DNA of 13,430 bases, from assembly GCA_026015225.1 (NCBI GenBank), contig JAOZGV010000145.1, positions 1 through 13,430 of the forward strand. Reading direction: 5' to 3'. The notes below the pieces were generated by a model. It saw only the letters and a list, made by a program, of their open reading frames with translations. It had not been told where the DNA came from and made no database searches. Position numbers and translations under genes: made by a program. The stretch is from Candidatus Bathyarchaeota archaeon. Its GTDB lineage: Archaea; Thermoproteota; Bathyarchaeia; 40CM-2-53-6; RBG-13-38-9. Shown in pieces: positions 1 to 7,206 of this stretch (positions are counted from its first letter, which is position 1; each line of letters starts with the position of its first letter).

Positions 1-442
1 CAGAACCATCCAGGGAAACTACACAGGTTCTTTGGAACCCTGTTGTATTGGAACCATCAATAACGATCTTTCTCATTACATGGATTTCATCTACTGGTTT
101 TGCACCCAAAATCAATGAGACAATGAGTGCGATATCTACTGCCTCTTGGTTTAGATTGTGAGGTGGTTCCTCATCCATTTCAACTAAACATGACGTCGTA
201 TGATCGCCCTCATAGAGTATCGTCTTTCCTTTTTCAAACTCAAATAAAGCGGCCCTATCAACTTCACCCATCTCACTTTGGGTTGCACGTAGTTTTCTGA
301 GGAAGCCGAATTCTGCTTTTTCCTCTGAGATACTATTTGAGCAATCACAAAACAATTTGTTCTTTGAGTCCAATTGCTGATGGATCTCTATTCCTGCTTT
401 AAGCCCGATCTTTTTATAGTCGATATTTTGCAAACAAATCAC
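1..442 (-). CDS. gatE: Glu-tRNA(Gln) amidotransferase subunit E, N-terminal part (runs off window)
   Basis: GatE is the kinase/transamidation subunit of the archaeal GatDE enzyme, which converts Glu-tRNA(Gln) to Gln-tRNA(Gln) in the cytoplasm using ammonia released by GatD. The minus-strand frame reads about 147 codons before the window edge. It contains the family signature DYKKIGLKAGIEIHQQLDS, then LFCDCS, an RATQSEMGEVDRAA segment, and IDGSNTTGFQRTCVVSLDG near the edge; these match the GatB/GatE N-terminal catalytic module. Full GatE is usually a little over 600 residues, so roughly three quarters lies outside the window. The most upstream plausible start is GTG at 442-440, which overlaps the gatD stop (439-441) as GTGA and implies translational coupling; a TTG at 433 is an alternative. 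Not annotated from a complete ORF, but the family is clear. Confidence 0.93.
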   Translation of the reverse strand, partial: MICLQNIDYKKIGLKAGIEIHQQLDSKNKLFCDCSNSISEEKAEFGFLRKLRATQSEMGEVDRAALFEFEKGKTILYEGDHTTSCLVEMDEEPPHNLNQEAVDIALIVSLILGAKPVDEIHVMRKIVIDGSNTTGFQRTCVVSLDGS

Positions 443-1767
443 ATCCAAAGAATTCTTTTAGAGAATTCCCAGGCCAAATTTTTCATCATGATTGCTTTTA
501 CTTCATCTGAATCTTGGGTTTGACCAAAAGCCCACATCATCTTGACCATCGCCGTTTCGGAAAGAATATTCTCTAGCGGCAATACGCCTAACGCAAGTAA
601 GTCTCTGCCAGTATAGTATACATTCATGTTAACTTGGCCCCAAATGCATTGAGAAGTCATTCCAACTAACAATCCACTCTCGATCGCTCTCTTTATCGAA
701 TCATGTACATTATGGCCAACATGGCCAAGCCCAGTCCCCTCAATTATCATGCCTGAATAATCATTCTTTGCTATCCAATCAATGATCCCAGAATTCATTC
801 CTGGGTGGAATTTTATCAGTGCTACTTTTTCATCAAAATCTGGTTTCAATTGGGTCTTTCTTTTTTTATCCCTTTCTAAGTATTTTTCTTCATTTATCTC
901 AAATTTATTGTCATCAAGATTCAACTTTGCAAAGATTGGCGCATTAATGGTTTGAAAAGCATCTCTTCTACTAGTATGACATTTTCTGACTCTGGTTCCT
1001 CTATGTACGACTATTGTCCCATCAGAAATCGTATCATGCATTGCGACTACCACCTCTGAAAAAGGCGCATCTTTTGCTATCGATACGGCTCCGACTAAAT
1101 TAGAAGTTGCATCAGAACTGGGTCTGTCAGATGAACGTTGCGATCCAACTAAAACTAGGGGGACTGGAAGGTTTTGAAGAGCAAAACTCAATGCAGCTGA
1201 AGTGTAGGTCATAGTATCCGTGCCATGGCATAATACGACACCTTTTGCGCCCCCTTCAATCATTTCGACAACGGATTTGGCCATCTCGCTCCAGTGATCC
1301 GGGGTGATATTTTCACTCAATTCGCTATAGAGTATTTTTGTATCGATAGAAGCAATATCGGATAGTTCTGGAACTGCCGCATATAGATCGTTTGCACTTA
1401 ATGCTGGTTCGACCGCACCGGTTCTATAATCGACTCTACTTGCTATCGTGCCGCCGGTGCTTATTATTGCAACCTTTTCAAGTTTTTCTTTCATTTTTTT
1501 TGGAGGAGAAAAAACAAATTTCGGTTTGCTACCCCCCTTCACTACATTTATGATAGTAGAAGAGTCTACATTTACGCCGATATTGTAACCGCTTTTAATT
1601 TTGATTAGTAGATGCTTATCGTCTGAATACTCGCTCCGTGGGAGGAGTATCCCCTCATAAGCATTACCGTCCTTTTTTATGCCTAAATGATCGCCAATCG
1701 ATGCTTTCGCTTTTTTCAATATTTCAAAGACAAAACCACGATAACCTTCAAGTTTTGAATCTGACAT
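439..1767 (-). CDS. gatD: Glu-tRNA(Gln) amidotransferase subunit D (asparaginase-like)
   Basis: GatD hydrolyses glutamine to supply ammonia to GatE for making Gln-tRNA(Gln). The 442-residue length fits archaeal GatD. Residues 1-90 form the GatD-specific N-terminal beta domain, followed by an L-asparaginase I-like domain. Its catalytic elements are visible: TGGTIAS at 104-110 (T104), HGTDT at 181-185 (T183, D184) and a lysine at 261 in RVRKCHTSRRDAF, corresponding to the Thr/Thr/Asp/Lys set described for archaeal GatD. The long DRPSSDATSNL block (214-224) is also typical. Start is ATG at 1767, preceded by a GGTGA ribosome-binding site. The stop overlaps the gatE start, so the two subunits are co-translated. 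Nothing looks broken. Confidence 0.97.
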   Translation of the reverse strand: MSDSKLEGYRGFVFEILKKAKASIGDHLGIKKDGNAYEGILLPRSEYSDDKHLLIKIKSGYNIGVNVDSSTIINVVKGGSKPKFVFSPPKKMKEKLEKVAIISTGGTIASRVDYRTGAVEPALSANDLYAAVPELSDIASIDTKILYSELSENITPDHWSEMAKSVVEMIEGGAKGVVLCHGTDTMTYTSAALSFALQNLPVPLVLVGSQRSSDRPSSDATSNLVGAVSIAKDAPFSEVVVAMHDTISDGTIVVHRGTRVRKCHTSRRDAFQTINAPIFAKLNLDDNKFEINEEKYLERDKKRKTQLKPDFDEKVALIKFHPGMNSGIIDWIAKNDYSGMIIEGTGLGHVGHNVHDSIKRAIESGLLVGMTSQCIWGQVNMNVYYTGRDLLALGVLPLENILSETAMVKMMWAFGQTQDSDEVKAIMMKNLAWEFSKRILWM

Positions 1768-1817
1768 AAATTCACCAAATATTGAAAAATAATTTTAGTT
1801 TTTGAATTTTAATCAAA

Positions 1818-1830
1818 CGCTTAAAAATTA
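1818..1830 (-). promoter_or_regulatory. Probable TATA promoter of gatDE
   Basis: On the minus strand the gap upstream of gatD reads TAATTTTTAAGC, a TATA-like box of the T-rich archaeal type about 55-60 bases before the ATG. This would place transcription start around 1797 with a leader of roughly 30 bases containing the GGTGA site. Inferred from sequence only. Confidence 0.4.
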
Positions 1831-1833
1831 AAC

Positions 1834-3462
1834 CTATCTTAAAATTTTTGACATATAGGGTCCATCGGATATATAACTAAATCTCTCGAAATATTTTCTG
1901 ACACCTAATGCGCTTGTAACCAAAATTTTATCTCTATCAAAATCCTCTAGCGATATCCTCTCGGCCTCTGAAATGAGTTCTTTTCCGTATCCTTTATGTT
2001 GCCAATCTTCATCTGTGTGCTTTCCCACTGGTACTAATGGACCATAAACATGTACTTCTCTGATCAATGATGAAGTATTATTTGTGATTTCGGATCTATG
2101 TGCTAATTCTGAGGGGATCCTTAATCTTAAATAACCAATCAGAATATCTCTGATCGAATCCTCACAAGAGATGAAGATCTCTATCCCTTTCGATGCCCTA
2201 TAGATCGTTTTTTGAAGAGAGATTTCACCATCTTTAGGAAGTAAACCCTCCCTCATCATCCTATGACCTACTTCTCTGCACCGTATGCATCTGCATTTTA
2301 AACCTCTTTCTTTCATTCTTTCTTGAACTATCTGTCTCAGATTGCTCTTCTTCACGCCATCCTCAATCAGTCCGGTTGGGATGTCCCTTTGTATTCTCAT
2401 TATCCGAACCCAAGGAGGAACCATTTCTTTTATTTTTACGATTAATTCAGCCGCTTCGTTCGTATCATATGGTTTGTATTTTCCCTCAAGCCACCATTTG
2501 TAAATTTTTGTTCCTTTTAGCACAAGACACGGATATATTTTGATCATATCAGGTTTGAATTCCTCTTCTGTGAAGAGTCTTTTAAAAGAGTCCAAATCTT
2601 TATCCATGTTGGAGTCCGGTAATCCAGGCATCATATGTGCAACTATCTTTAAGCCCGAGTCCTTGATCACTTGGAATGATTTAGTAACGTCCTTTGTGGC
2701 ATGCCCTCTTTCGATGAGTCTATGAATGTTGTCGTCTAGAGTCTGGACACCTACTTCCACTCTGGTTACTCCCAGATCCAACATGAGATCGACATTGTCC
2801 TCTTTCCCCCAATCGGGTCTTGTCTCGACGGTAATTCCTACATTTTTTAATTCGCTGGTCTCGGCTTTATTTTTTGCATCCTCGATACTTTTTGAATTCG
2901 AACCTATAATTGCGTCTAGACTTTGCTTAACGAAATTCTTCTGATAATCGACTGCCATTGCTGGAAAAGTACCTCCTTGAATTATCAATTCCACTTTGTT
3001 GATGCTATGTCCAATGGCTTTGAGTTGTGCCAATCTATTCGATACTTGTCGAAAAGGATCAAATCCATTCTGGAGACCCCTCATGGCAGCCGGTTCATGG
3101 CCAGTATAGCTATTTGGAACTCCACTCTCTTGAGGGCAGTATGCGCACCTTCCATGCGGGCAATCAAATGGTTTACTCATTACCGATACTATATTTATTC
3201 CAGAGATACTCCTAACATTTTTAATTCTTATCTTCTTCGAGATCTCTTCTTTTTCAACAGATTCTAAACTCAAAAGAATTTCGGAATTTTTAGGTAAAAT
3301 TTCAAGACCATACTTCTTACACCTATCTAACTTCAGTTTATTCAATTCGGAGATCTTTTTTTTGTTATGAAGTAGTTCCTTAGCTATCTCTCTACAGGCT
3401 TTATCTGAATTTTTCTCACTCAATTCTTTCTTTTGAGTTGTACTATTGCGAAAATATTTCAT
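1834..3462 (-). CDS. elp3: Elp3 tRNA uridine(34) carboxymethyl-transferase (radical SAM + acetyltransferase)
   Basis: Archaeal Elp3 modifies U34 of tRNA anticodons (cm5U series) with an acetyl-CoA-dependent radical SAM reaction, and acts alone without other Elongator subunits. The 542-residue protein has a basic N-terminal helical region (1-80, tRNA binding). The radical SAM cluster CPHGRCAYC follows at 101-109 (C101, C106, C109), then SYTGHEPAAMRG (118-129), LIIQGGTFPAM (159-169) and VGITVETRPDW. A Cys-rich linker (KCRCIRC...GHR) probably binds zinc. The C-terminal GNAT domain carries the acetyl-CoA loop QHKGYG at 488-493 and GVRKYFERFSY near the end. Start is ATG at 3462, with AAGGATAT and GGTC just upstream. 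All key residues are present. It lies between gatD and the DUF763 gene on the same strand, but has its own TATA box. Confidence 0.96.
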   Translation of the reverse strand: MKYFRNSTTQKKELSEKNSDKACREIAKELLHNKKKISELNKLKLDRCKKYGLEILPKNSEILLSLESVEKEEISKKIRIKNVRSISGINIVSVMSKPFDCPHGRCAYCPQESGVPNSYTGHEPAAMRGLQNGFDPFRQVSNRLAQLKAIGHSINKVELIIQGGTFPAMAVDYQKNFVKQSLDAIIGSNSKSIEDAKNKAETSELKNVGITVETRPDWGKEDNVDLMLDLGVTRVEVGVQTLDDNIHRLIERGHATKDVTKSFQVIKDSGLKIVAHMMPGLPDSNMDKDLDSFKRLFTEEEFKPDMIKIYPCLVLKGTKIYKWWLEGKYKPYDTNEAAELIVKIKEMVPPWVRIMRIQRDIPTGLIEDGVKKSNLRQIVQERMKERGLKCRCIRCREVGHRMMREGLLPKDGEISLQKTIYRASKGIEIFISCEDSIRDILIGYLRLRIPSELAHRSEITNNTSSLIREVHVYGPLVPVGKHTDEDWQHKGYGKELISEAERISLEDFDRDKILVTSALGVRKYFERFSYISDGPYMSKILR

Positions 3463-3528
3463 GACCTATAATATCCTTGCAACTTAACAATAGACGTTAA
3501 AATGGTATCTTTTAACTTTTTAGATGGA

Positions 3529-3540
3529 TTATATTTATAC
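3529..3540 (-). promoter_or_regulatory. TATA box for elp3
   Basis: The minus strand of the 81-base gap between the DUF763 gene and elp3 contains GTATAAATATAATCC, a strong archaeal TATA box centred about 73 bases before the elp3 ATG. Predicted transcription start is near 3508, giving a leader of about 45 bases. This argues that elp3 is transcribed independently of the DUF763 gene. Confidence 0.5.
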
Positions 3541-3543
3541 TAA

Positions 3544-4680
3544 CTAAATCTCTTCCATCTTTCTTCTCCAATCCGCAAGGTGACGAAGCGAAGAATATTT
3601 CTCCCTGTCTCCTAATTTAGCCCTGTTTATGGCCTCCTCTAAGAGGTTTATTGAAAAATCCATTGCTTTTCTATCAACCGGAAACGGAACGCCATCTTTT
3701 CCTCCATATGCGAATGAATATTTAACGGGATCTTTCCAACTGGGGGCATTACCATAGATCAGTTCAGAGACCAATGCGAGCCCTCTGATGGTAGCAGGAC
3801 CTACACCTTCGACTGCGAGAAGATCCTCGTAATTCTGTGGCTCGAGTTTCCAAGCTTTCTCAACGGCCTTCCAGTTCATTCTTCCTAATTTTACAGAATA
3901 AGAATCATAATTTCTTTCCACATCAGGTATGATATCGTCTTTTTTGTTGATCCATTCTGTTATCAATTTTTGATTAGTTCGCAGACTGTCGTATAGACGT
4001 CTAAATCTGTTAACTCCATCGCCTATGATTTCAACGGATATCTCTCTTGCTTCTTTACTTTCGTGAGCAGTCATATTCAAAACTTTTTGGATCCTTTCAC
4101 CAACGATTCCTTGATGGGGTTCATCGACAAAATCTTTTATATCTTTGGAGAGCCAGTGATATCTTCGGGCCATCTTCTTATCGGGATTCATTCCCTGCTG
4201 TACTACCGTCCAATCTCCATCATTTGAAATAAAAATCGCATGATGGTAGAGTTGATGTCCGTCCTGAATTGCGGTGTTATCCACTTTTGCAGCCATTTTA
4301 CTCGCATAACGTATCCTTTTAACATCTTCTTCAGGCAATTCGAATTCATGACAGATCTCACCTATTTCTCCTTTAGCCATTCTAGAATACTTTCCTTTTC
4401 CACCCGCTCCTTTGATTCCTAAGTCGACTTCCTTCAATCCTTGTTTTAGCGTATTGCATGTTACAGTAGTCGAACCGCTACTATTCCAATCAAATCCCAA
4501 TACATTGGAAAACGCTTGGAAAAATATCGGGCTGGAAAGTCTTACCAATGCTTGGCTTGGTCCACACTCATCTACGATTATCGAGAATATGTTTTTTGAA
4601 AGGTTTATCATTCTCTTTACTAGCCACTGGGGGGCATATCCTCCATGTAAGACTAGATCTGCGATTCCAGCCTTTTTCAA
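3544..4680 (-). CDS. DUF763 family protein with helix-hairpin-helix motif
   Basis: DUF763 proteins are conserved in many archaea and some thermophilic bacteria and have no established biochemical function. The N-terminus KKAGIADLVLHGGYAPQWL (2-20) followed by RM..L is the family hallmark. Residues 125-165 (YASKMAAKVDNTAIQDG, then YHHAIFIS) and 190-205 are further conserved blocks. Residues 287-303, LLAVEGVGPATIRGLAL, form a helix-hairpin-helix of the kind that grips the DNA or RNA backbone, so a nucleic-acid role is plausible but inferred. Length 378 fits the family. The start is TTG at 4680, because the family motif begins immediately and TGAGGTCAGGA upstream provides a ribosome-binding site; there is no ATG alternative upstream. 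It stands alone, with 81 bases to elp3. Confidence 0.9.
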   Translation of the reverse strand: MKKAGIADLVLHGGYAPQWLVKRMINLSKNIFSIIVDECGPSQALVRLSSPIFFQAFSNVLGFDWNSSGSTTVTCNTLKQGLKEVDLGIKGAGGKGKYSRMAKGEIGEICHEFELPEEDVKRIRYASKMAAKVDNTAIQDGHQLYHHAIFISNDGDWTVVQQGMNPDKKMARRYHWLSKDIKDFVDEPHQGIVGERIQKVLNMTAHESKEAREISVEIIGDGVNRFRRLYDSLRTNQKLITEWINKKDDIIPDVERNYDSYSVKLGRMNWKAVEKAWKLEPQNYEDLLAVEGVGPATIRGLALVSELIYGNAPSWKDPVKYSFAYGGKDGVPFPVDRKAMDFSINLLEEAINRAKLGDREKYSSLRHLADWRRKMEEI

Positions 4681-4815
4681 AATTTCCTGACCTCAATAAC
4701 AAAATGAGTATTGCAAATGAATAAAGTATTCTTAGTCATCCGAATAGTAAACTTTTTATTATTTGATAATCGGTGGCTAAATATTAATCATCGATTTCAA
4801 TGGAGATAAGAGAGT

Positions 4816-5190
4816 TTGAAAAAAGTCCAATTTATCACGGGCGTTATCGTAATGATCGTTGGATTCTTTGCATATAGATTTGGCGTAGCAATGAATATTG
4901 CAAAAAGTTCGACGGTTGCTGAAATTGTGAGCAAGTACGTTCCAGGATTGTTTTCTCTAGAACAGACCGGATTGATCCTTGAATTTGCCGGAGGCATAAT
5001 TTTATTGTTGGGAATTATTCTATCCGTAACATCCCTGATGGAACCGAAAATAAGTTATGTACCTGCTCCCGTTCAAGAAGAGGCTGAAGAAGAAGAGATC
5101 AAAAAAGAGGTAAAAAGATGCAAATTCTGCTCTGCAGAGCTAGGCGAAGATGAAATCTTCTGTTCAGCGTGTGGCAAATCTCAGCAATAA
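4816..5190 (+). CDS. Small two-TM membrane protein with C-terminal zinc ribbon
   Basis: This 124-residue protein is not assignable to a named family. Residues 6-24 and 53-73 are hydrophobic membrane spans. Residues 75-100 form an acidic, charged linker (EEAEEEEIKKEV). Residues 102-119 form a zinc ribbon, CKFC (C102, C105) and CSAC (C116, C119), like the short zinc-ribbon domains often appended to archaeal membrane proteins. The predicted layout is two spans with the ribbon facing the cytoplasm. Start is TTG at 4816, ten bases after GGAG (4802-4805). The in-register ATG at 4800 is in another frame. It is the only plus-strand gene in the left half and converges on eS30 with a 28-base gap. Function unknown. 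Confidence 0.75.
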   Translation: MKKVQFITGVIVMIVGFFAYRFGVAMNIAKSSTVAEIVSKYVPGLFSLEQTGLILEFAGGIILLLGIILSVTSLMEPKISYVPAPVQEEAEEEEIKKEVKRCKFCSAELGEDEIFCSACGKSQQ

Positions 5191-5218
5191 AGAGAAGAAA
5201 AATTAATAATAATGGAGA

Positions 5219-5407
5219 TTAGCGCCGTCTTCCTCTTCCTCTCATTCCAAGATAGTTCTGGCCGGATCTTCTTCCTGTAATTACCCTTTTTTCATAAGTT
5301 CTTCGAGCGTTCGTTCTAGGATTGGGTGATTTCTTGGTTCTTCCCTCAATTTTTGGAGTTTGACTTCTAACTTTTCCTGCTTTTGTTAGCGATCCATGAG
5401 TTGGCAT
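5219..5407 (-). CDS. rps30e: 30S ribosomal protein eS30
   Basis: eS30 is a small basic protein of the small ribosomal subunit, shared by eukaryotes and a subset of archaea. The 62-residue sequence starts [19 protein letters not shown], matching the family's HGSL.(R/K)AGKVR.QTPK core. It continues with [17 protein letters not shown] and ends in an Arg-Gly-rich tail, GMRGRGRRR. Length fits the family. Start is ATG at 5407, with TGTGAT just upstream as a weak ribosome-binding site. It sits 33 bases after the dehydrogenase gene on the same strand and may be read through from it. Very short, but the motif is distinctive. Confidence 0.93.
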   Translation of the reverse strand: MPTHGSLTKAGKVRSQTPKIEGRTKKSPNPRTNARRTYEKRVITGRRSGQNYLGMRGRGRRR

Positions 5408-5440
5408 ATAATATCACAGGTTATTAGTTTTCAAAGGATT

Positions 5441-6457
5441 TTATAAACTTTCTTTTTTTCCTAGTAAGGCAGAAGGTATGGGTAAATCTCTCATCGTATG
5501 AAGACCCGGTTTGGAATCGATGATTTTCGGAATCGAATTAACGATGATGGACGTTGTGCCAAAATCACCATTTACACCACCCTTTATTTCCATCTGAATC
5601 TTTGGAAAACCTTCAATACTGACTTCTTCTTTCGGATAGGGACATCCAAGATAAGCCAACAAATTCAATCTTATCAGTTCGGAATCCTTTATTGTTCCTA
5701 TGGCTGTTTGGTTGATGCCTGCCACGAGTCCTTTTTCGACAGTTAAAAATTTACTCTTCAACCTTTTTTTTGCTATAATAGGTCTTGTGGTTTCATTTAT
5801 ACTATCTAAGTTCCAATTTAGACTATCGGCTATCATCCATATGGATTCTCTGAAACCCACATGCCTAATTGATCCAGAATTCGCTTTTTTCTGAAATTCA
5901 TCAAGAGTTAGACCTGTTCCAATCTTTTTTTGAAATGGCAACCTTCTCTCAGAAGCATCTTGCATTCTTTTGCATTCGATTTTTGAAATCTTTTGACATA
6001 AACCTGTAAGCGTTATGACAAGAGTGTCCATTAAAAAACCTGGATTAATCCCGGTTCCTACAATCGATATCTTATTTCTCTCTGCGAAATCGTTTATTTC
6101 TCTGGCAAATTTCTGATGCTCTTTCCAAGGATACGACAATTCCTCGCATGATGAAATAATATGAAAACCTGAGTTTGCAATTTCTTTTAATTGAGGCATT
6201 ACTTCTTTAAGATATGAACCCGTAGTGTGAATAGCCACTTTGATCTCATTATTTATTTGGATATCTTCGAGATTTTCGGTTACTTTGATCCTGGATAGCT
6301 CTTTCTTACCCGTTAGAACACTTAGTGGTTGGCCAATTTTTTTCGGATCAATATCTACGGCTCCAGCGATCTCAATATCCTTCTTCTCTGACAAGAGCTT
6401 CGTAATAGATTGACCGATGGGGCCTAATCCATATTGAACGACTCCGATTTCTTTCAA
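5441..6457 (-). CDS. Dihydrodipicolinate-reductase-like NAD(P)-dependent dehydrogenase
   Basis: This 338-residue cytoplasmic oxidoreductase has an N-terminal Rossmann fold, VVQYGLGPIGQSI (6-18, GxGxxG), and a first acidic strand end AVDIDPKKIG. Its C-terminal half resembles the 'dihydrodipicolinate reductase' subgroup that includes 2,4-diaminopentanoate dehydrogenase. Other blocks are AIHTTGSYL, ISSCEELSYPW, GTGINPGFLMDTLV and HVGFRES. The substrate is probably an amino acid or imine, but I cannot assign it, and it should not be called DapB. The frame remains open to 6607, but the family N-terminus begins at TTG 6457 (MKEIGVVQYG) with GGCGGT eight bases before it, so the longer start is rejected. 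It lies upstream of eS30 in the same direction. Confidence 0.8.
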   Translation of the reverse strand: MKEIGVVQYGLGPIGQSITKLLSEKKDIEIAGAVDIDPKKIGQPLSVLTGKKELSRIKVTENLEDIQINNEIKVAIHTTGSYLKEVMPQLKEIANSGFHIISSCEELSYPWKEHQKFAREINDFAERNKISIVGTGINPGFLMDTLVITLTGLCQKISKIECKRMQDASERRLPFQKKIGTGLTLDEFQKKANSGSIRHVGFRESIWMIADSLNWNLDSINETTRPIIAKKRLKSKFLTVEKGLVAGINQTAIGTIKDSELIRLNLLAYLGCPYPKEEVSIEGFPKIQMEIKGGVNGDFGTTSIIVNSIPKIIDSKPGLHTMRDLPIPSALLGKKESL

Positions 6458-6548
6458 AAAATTACCGCCTAAAATAACATGATTGAAAACGAAGATGATT
6501 TGAAAATCAAATCCATGAAATAAATTTATTACTATTGCACGTTGTTCG

Positions 6549-6872
6549 TTATGATCTGGGAAAAAAATATGGCATAGATTGTGGTGCGGAAGGTGGAGTC
6601 CCCCCACTCTTCTTATTTTTATGCGATTTAGATTTTATTTTCTTGACTTTTAGTGAGTCTGTTTTTGATATTACTCGATATTTGTTTGGCTCAAGTTTAT
6701 GTAAAGTCTGTTTTAGAGCATCTCTAGCCTTAGAGGTTGATACTTGTTCGACTTGCAATATATTTTTTTTAATTACGATTTTTTTCTTCAGTTTTTTTTG
6801 CATTAGGTTTGAAAATTCTTCAAAACTTTCTTCAAACTCAGAAACATCGACATTCAAGATAATTCTACTCAT
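6549..6872 (-). CDS. Small basic protein, possibly eL22-like ribosomal protein
   Basis: A 107-residue, lysine-rich protein with no certain family. An acidic N-terminal helix (FEESFEEFSNLMQKKL, 13-28) is followed by strand-like KKIVIKKNILQVEQ and a helix SKARDALKQTLHKLEP. Next comes YRVISKTDSLKVKKIK and a low-complexity tail with GGTPPSAPQSMPYFFP. The middle order (VxIxxxxLxVE, SKxxLKxxLxKL, YRVxxxxxxxLxV) recalls eukaryotic eL22, which occurs in a few archaea; this comes from memory of the pattern, not an alignment. Proximity to eS30 and high lysine content fit a ribosomal or RNA-binding role. Start ATG at 6872 follows an A/T-rich stretch with no clear ribosome-binding site, so the transcript may be nearly leaderless. 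It precedes the dehydrogenase by 91 bases. Confidence 0.6.
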   Translation of the reverse strand: MSRIILNVDVSEFEESFEEFSNLMQKKLKKKIVIKKNILQVEQVSTSKARDALKQTLHKLEPNKYRVISKTDSLKVKKIKSKSHKNKKSGGTPPSAPQSMPYFFPRS

Positions 6873-6970
6873 AGAAAACTTAAGATTTTTTTTTGGGAAA
6901 TAATAAATACTGTATTATTATGTGCTGACAGACATAAAAAATTAATAATATATAAAAAAATATAATCTAG

Positions 6971-7035
6971 TTTTAGTCGACCTTATCGGAGTCGTATCTT
7001 TAATCCTTGTAATATTTAAGAAGTACGGAGCCTAA
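6971..7035 (+). pseudogene. 3' remnant of a surface-protein gene (C-terminal membrane anchor)
   Basis: These 65 bases align without gaps to the 3' end of the gene at 7207-7959 (bases 7895-7959), with 50 identities by my count, including the terminal TAA. Translated, the remnant reads LVDLIGVVSLILVIFKKYGA, against LVGLIGAISSIFVIVKKRRA in the intact gene. Upstream the frame hits a stop at 6946, and nothing like the extracellular domain remains, so it is the decayed tail of a tandem paralogue. A T-rich stretch follows it. The similarity is visible directly; the pseudogene status is inferred. Confidence 0.6.
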
Positions 7036-7060
7036 TCATTCTTTTCCTCTTTTTTATATC
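7036..7060 (+). terminator. T-rich tract, possible relic archaeal terminator
   Basis: Directly after the remnant's TAA the plus strand is strongly T/C-rich (cattcttttcctctttttta). This is the usual form of an archaeal intrinsic terminator, without a hairpin. It probably belonged to the lost paralogue. Confidence 0.3.
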
Positions 7061-7151
7061 TGAACTACATCTTCTAATCGATATTCTATTCTTTCTAAGC
7101 CTGTCAAGAATTTAAGTAAATTTGAAAATATCGTTTTATTTTAGGTATCTT

Positions 7152-7160
7152 TTTTATATG
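7152..7160 (+). promoter_or_regulatory. TATA box for the secreted DNRLRE-like gene
   Basis: TTTTATATG lies about 50 bases before the TTG start at 7207. Predicted transcription start is near 7183, followed by a short leader containing GAGGT (7194-7198) eight bases before the start codon. Confidence 0.45.
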
Positions 7161-7206
7161 AGTTAGAAACTAAATAAGTGTATTATTCATAACGAGGTAA
7201 CATGTT

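Larger units (their letters stand above)
6873..7206. other. 334-base intergenic region: divergent promoters and gene remnant
   Basis: This very AT-rich gap separates the minus-strand small basic gene from the plus-strand surface-protein gene. It holds homopolymer A/T runs around 6885-6960, the 65-base anchor remnant, a T-rich tract and the promoter of the surface-protein gene. No further coding frame or structured RNA is apparent. It also lies at the switch from housekeeping to accessory genes. Confidence 0.6.

Noticed and set aside
2540..3267. Several plus-strand open frames over elp3
   Set aside because: They are antisense shadows of a fully conserved radical SAM/GNAT gene and show no recognisable protein features.
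6458..6607. Longer 5' end of the dehydrogenase frame (open to 6607)
   Set aside because: The extra 50 residues are unlike the family, overlap the upstream gene's 3' end, and the family N-terminus with a good ribosome-binding site begins at TTG 6457.
6571..6612. GC-richer stretch near the end of the small basic gene considered as a tRNA T-arm
   Set aside because: No cloverleaf, no GGTTCRANYCC box and no acceptor stem could be assembled.
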